DNA from: a virus
Strand: one strand, 5' to 3'
Virus record (IMG/VR): IMGVR_UViG_3300010885_014141
Location: 1 to 20,483 of that record
Length of the DNA stretch: 20,483 nt
The notes below the pieces were generated by a model. The model was not told the DNA's origin. It saw only the letters and a list, made by a program, of their open reading frames with translations, and made no database searches. Below, one piece after another: positions 19,864-20,483 of the stretch; position 1 is the first letter of the stretch; every line of letters begins with the position of its first letter. A program made the translations under genes and the position numbers.

Positions 19864-20483
19864 TTATAATTTAATGTAGTTACGGACTGCTTCAACTACT
19901 TTAATATTTGTTACTAAGGCTATAGTGTCTTCATTCCCTAAATTAGCTTCAGTTGTATGAAACACAGAAGCAGAGTGCATTAAAAATAAACCAGGTTGTG
20001 GAGATACTGGGAACAACATGTTATGATTAAGAAGTCTACTTCTAGCTGCTATAGGATCAATCATATGAAAACGATTTCCTGCCATTTTCTGATGTGTCTG
20101 GTTATTAGCAAAATCTGTTATCTCCAAAGAAAGCCATAATACAGCGACATAATCTACACTACGATGATTATGAGGTTTTGCATATTCACCTGGACCAAAT
20201 TTACGCAAGCTTGTAATAGCTTCAAATTCTACTGTTTCTGGCTGAGCAAATCCTTCTGCTTTGGCTATATCAATCATTTTAGTTTTTAATAGGTTTTTAA
20301 ATAATTGGCAAGATGGTCTATTATCTGCTAAAAGGTTATAAGCAACCTCTTGGTTCTTTCTCATATAATGAGGTACATGGGCTTCTGGATGTTGAGCTTC
20401 ATACTCTTCACCTATAGCAATAATATCAGAGATAAATTCTGGAGTGACTTCTTGAGGAATTTCAGCAATAATATTGGTAGGCC
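19864..20483 (-). CDS. 2OG-Fe(II) oxygenase-like protein, partial (start beyond window)
   Basis: The reading frame is open to the right edge of the window, so the true start is beyond 20483; an ATG at 20364 has no RBS and lies within continuous coding sequence. About 205 C-terminal residues are seen. KFGPGEYAKPHNHRSVDYVA holds a His-x-His pair (visible residues 104 and 106), with PGLFLMHSASVFHTTEA (His175) as the distal strand; this is the layout of the small double-stranded beta-helix oxygenases common in phages that use Fe(II) and 2-oxoglutarate. The 2-oxoglutarate-binding Arg is not obvious, so it may instead be a cupin-like relative. It precedes the radical SAM gene by eight bases and is probably co-expressed with it. 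Confidence 0.68.
   Translation of the reverse strand, partial: PTNIIAEIPQEVTPEFISDIIAIGEEYEAQHPEAHVPHYMRKNQEVAYNLLADNRPSCQLFKNLLKTKMIDIAKAEGFAQPETVEFEAITSLRKFGPGEYAKPHNHRSVDYVAVLWLSLEITDFANNQTHQKMAGNRFHMIDPIAARSRLLNHNMLFPVSPQPGLFLMHSASVFHTTEANLGNEDTIALVTNIKVVEAVRNYIKL

Noticed and set aside
20362-20364. ATG at 20364 as the start of the oxygenase-like gene
   Set aside because: The frame is open for 39 more codons to the window edge, the upstream codons read as ordinary protein, and no RBS precedes this ATG.

Overview
The window is part of a lytic, podovirus-like tailed phage genome that is AT-rich and appears to infect a Gram-negative bacterium. This rests on a tightly packed block of T7-type replication genes (zinc/TOPRIM primase, RecA-like helicase, family A DNA polymerase, ssDNA-binding protein, 5'-3' exonuclease, HNH protein), many tiny overlapping ORFs with clear Shine-Dalgarno sites, and glycine/alanine-rich virion ejection-type proteins. 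No integrase, repressor gene, tRNA, CRISPR array or phage RNA polymerase is visible. The host cannot be named from the sequence.

Layout. Bases 1-515 hold no gene and look like a control or origin region: seven DnaA-box-like 9-mers in one orientation (166-268), two pairs of 18-bp dyads (51-87 and 465-501) that are inverted copies of each other, and an extended -10 promoter (407-437). A 95-aa early gene follows, then a 350-base non-coding stretch rich in hairpins (804-1150, candidate structured RNA). From 1160 to 4006 there are thirteen small early genes on the + strand, several too short for routine gene calling. From 4008 to 13930 lies the DNA metabolism block: primase, helicase, DNA polymerase in two pieces, SSB-like protein, intrinsic terminator, exonuclease, HNH protein, metallophosphatase, a DUF3310 protein and an adenosylcobalamin-dependent class II ribonucleotide reductase. 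The + strand block ends in a terminator that also works for the opposite strand (14108-14139).

The rest (14189-20483) is transcribed from the - strand toward that terminator: a 2OG-Fe(II) oxygenase-like gene cut by the window edge, a radical SAM/SPASM enzyme, a small cupin, and three large proteins of the internal-virion/DNA-ejection type. Capsid and tail genes would be expected upstream, beyond 20483.

The points most worth attention are: (1) the family A DNA polymerase is split six residues before the catalytic Asp of motif A, with three small genes between the halves and every catalytic motif kept; (2) the DnaA-box array flanked by mirrored dyad pairs; (3) the radical SAM/SPASM, 2OG-oxygenase-like and cupin trio embedded among late genes; (4) the structured, non-coding stretch at 804-1150. 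Together the genes describe a phage that starts replication at a control region with host-like DnaA sites, makes its own dNTPs using host cobalamin, and may carry its own protein- or peptide-modifying enzymes in the late module.
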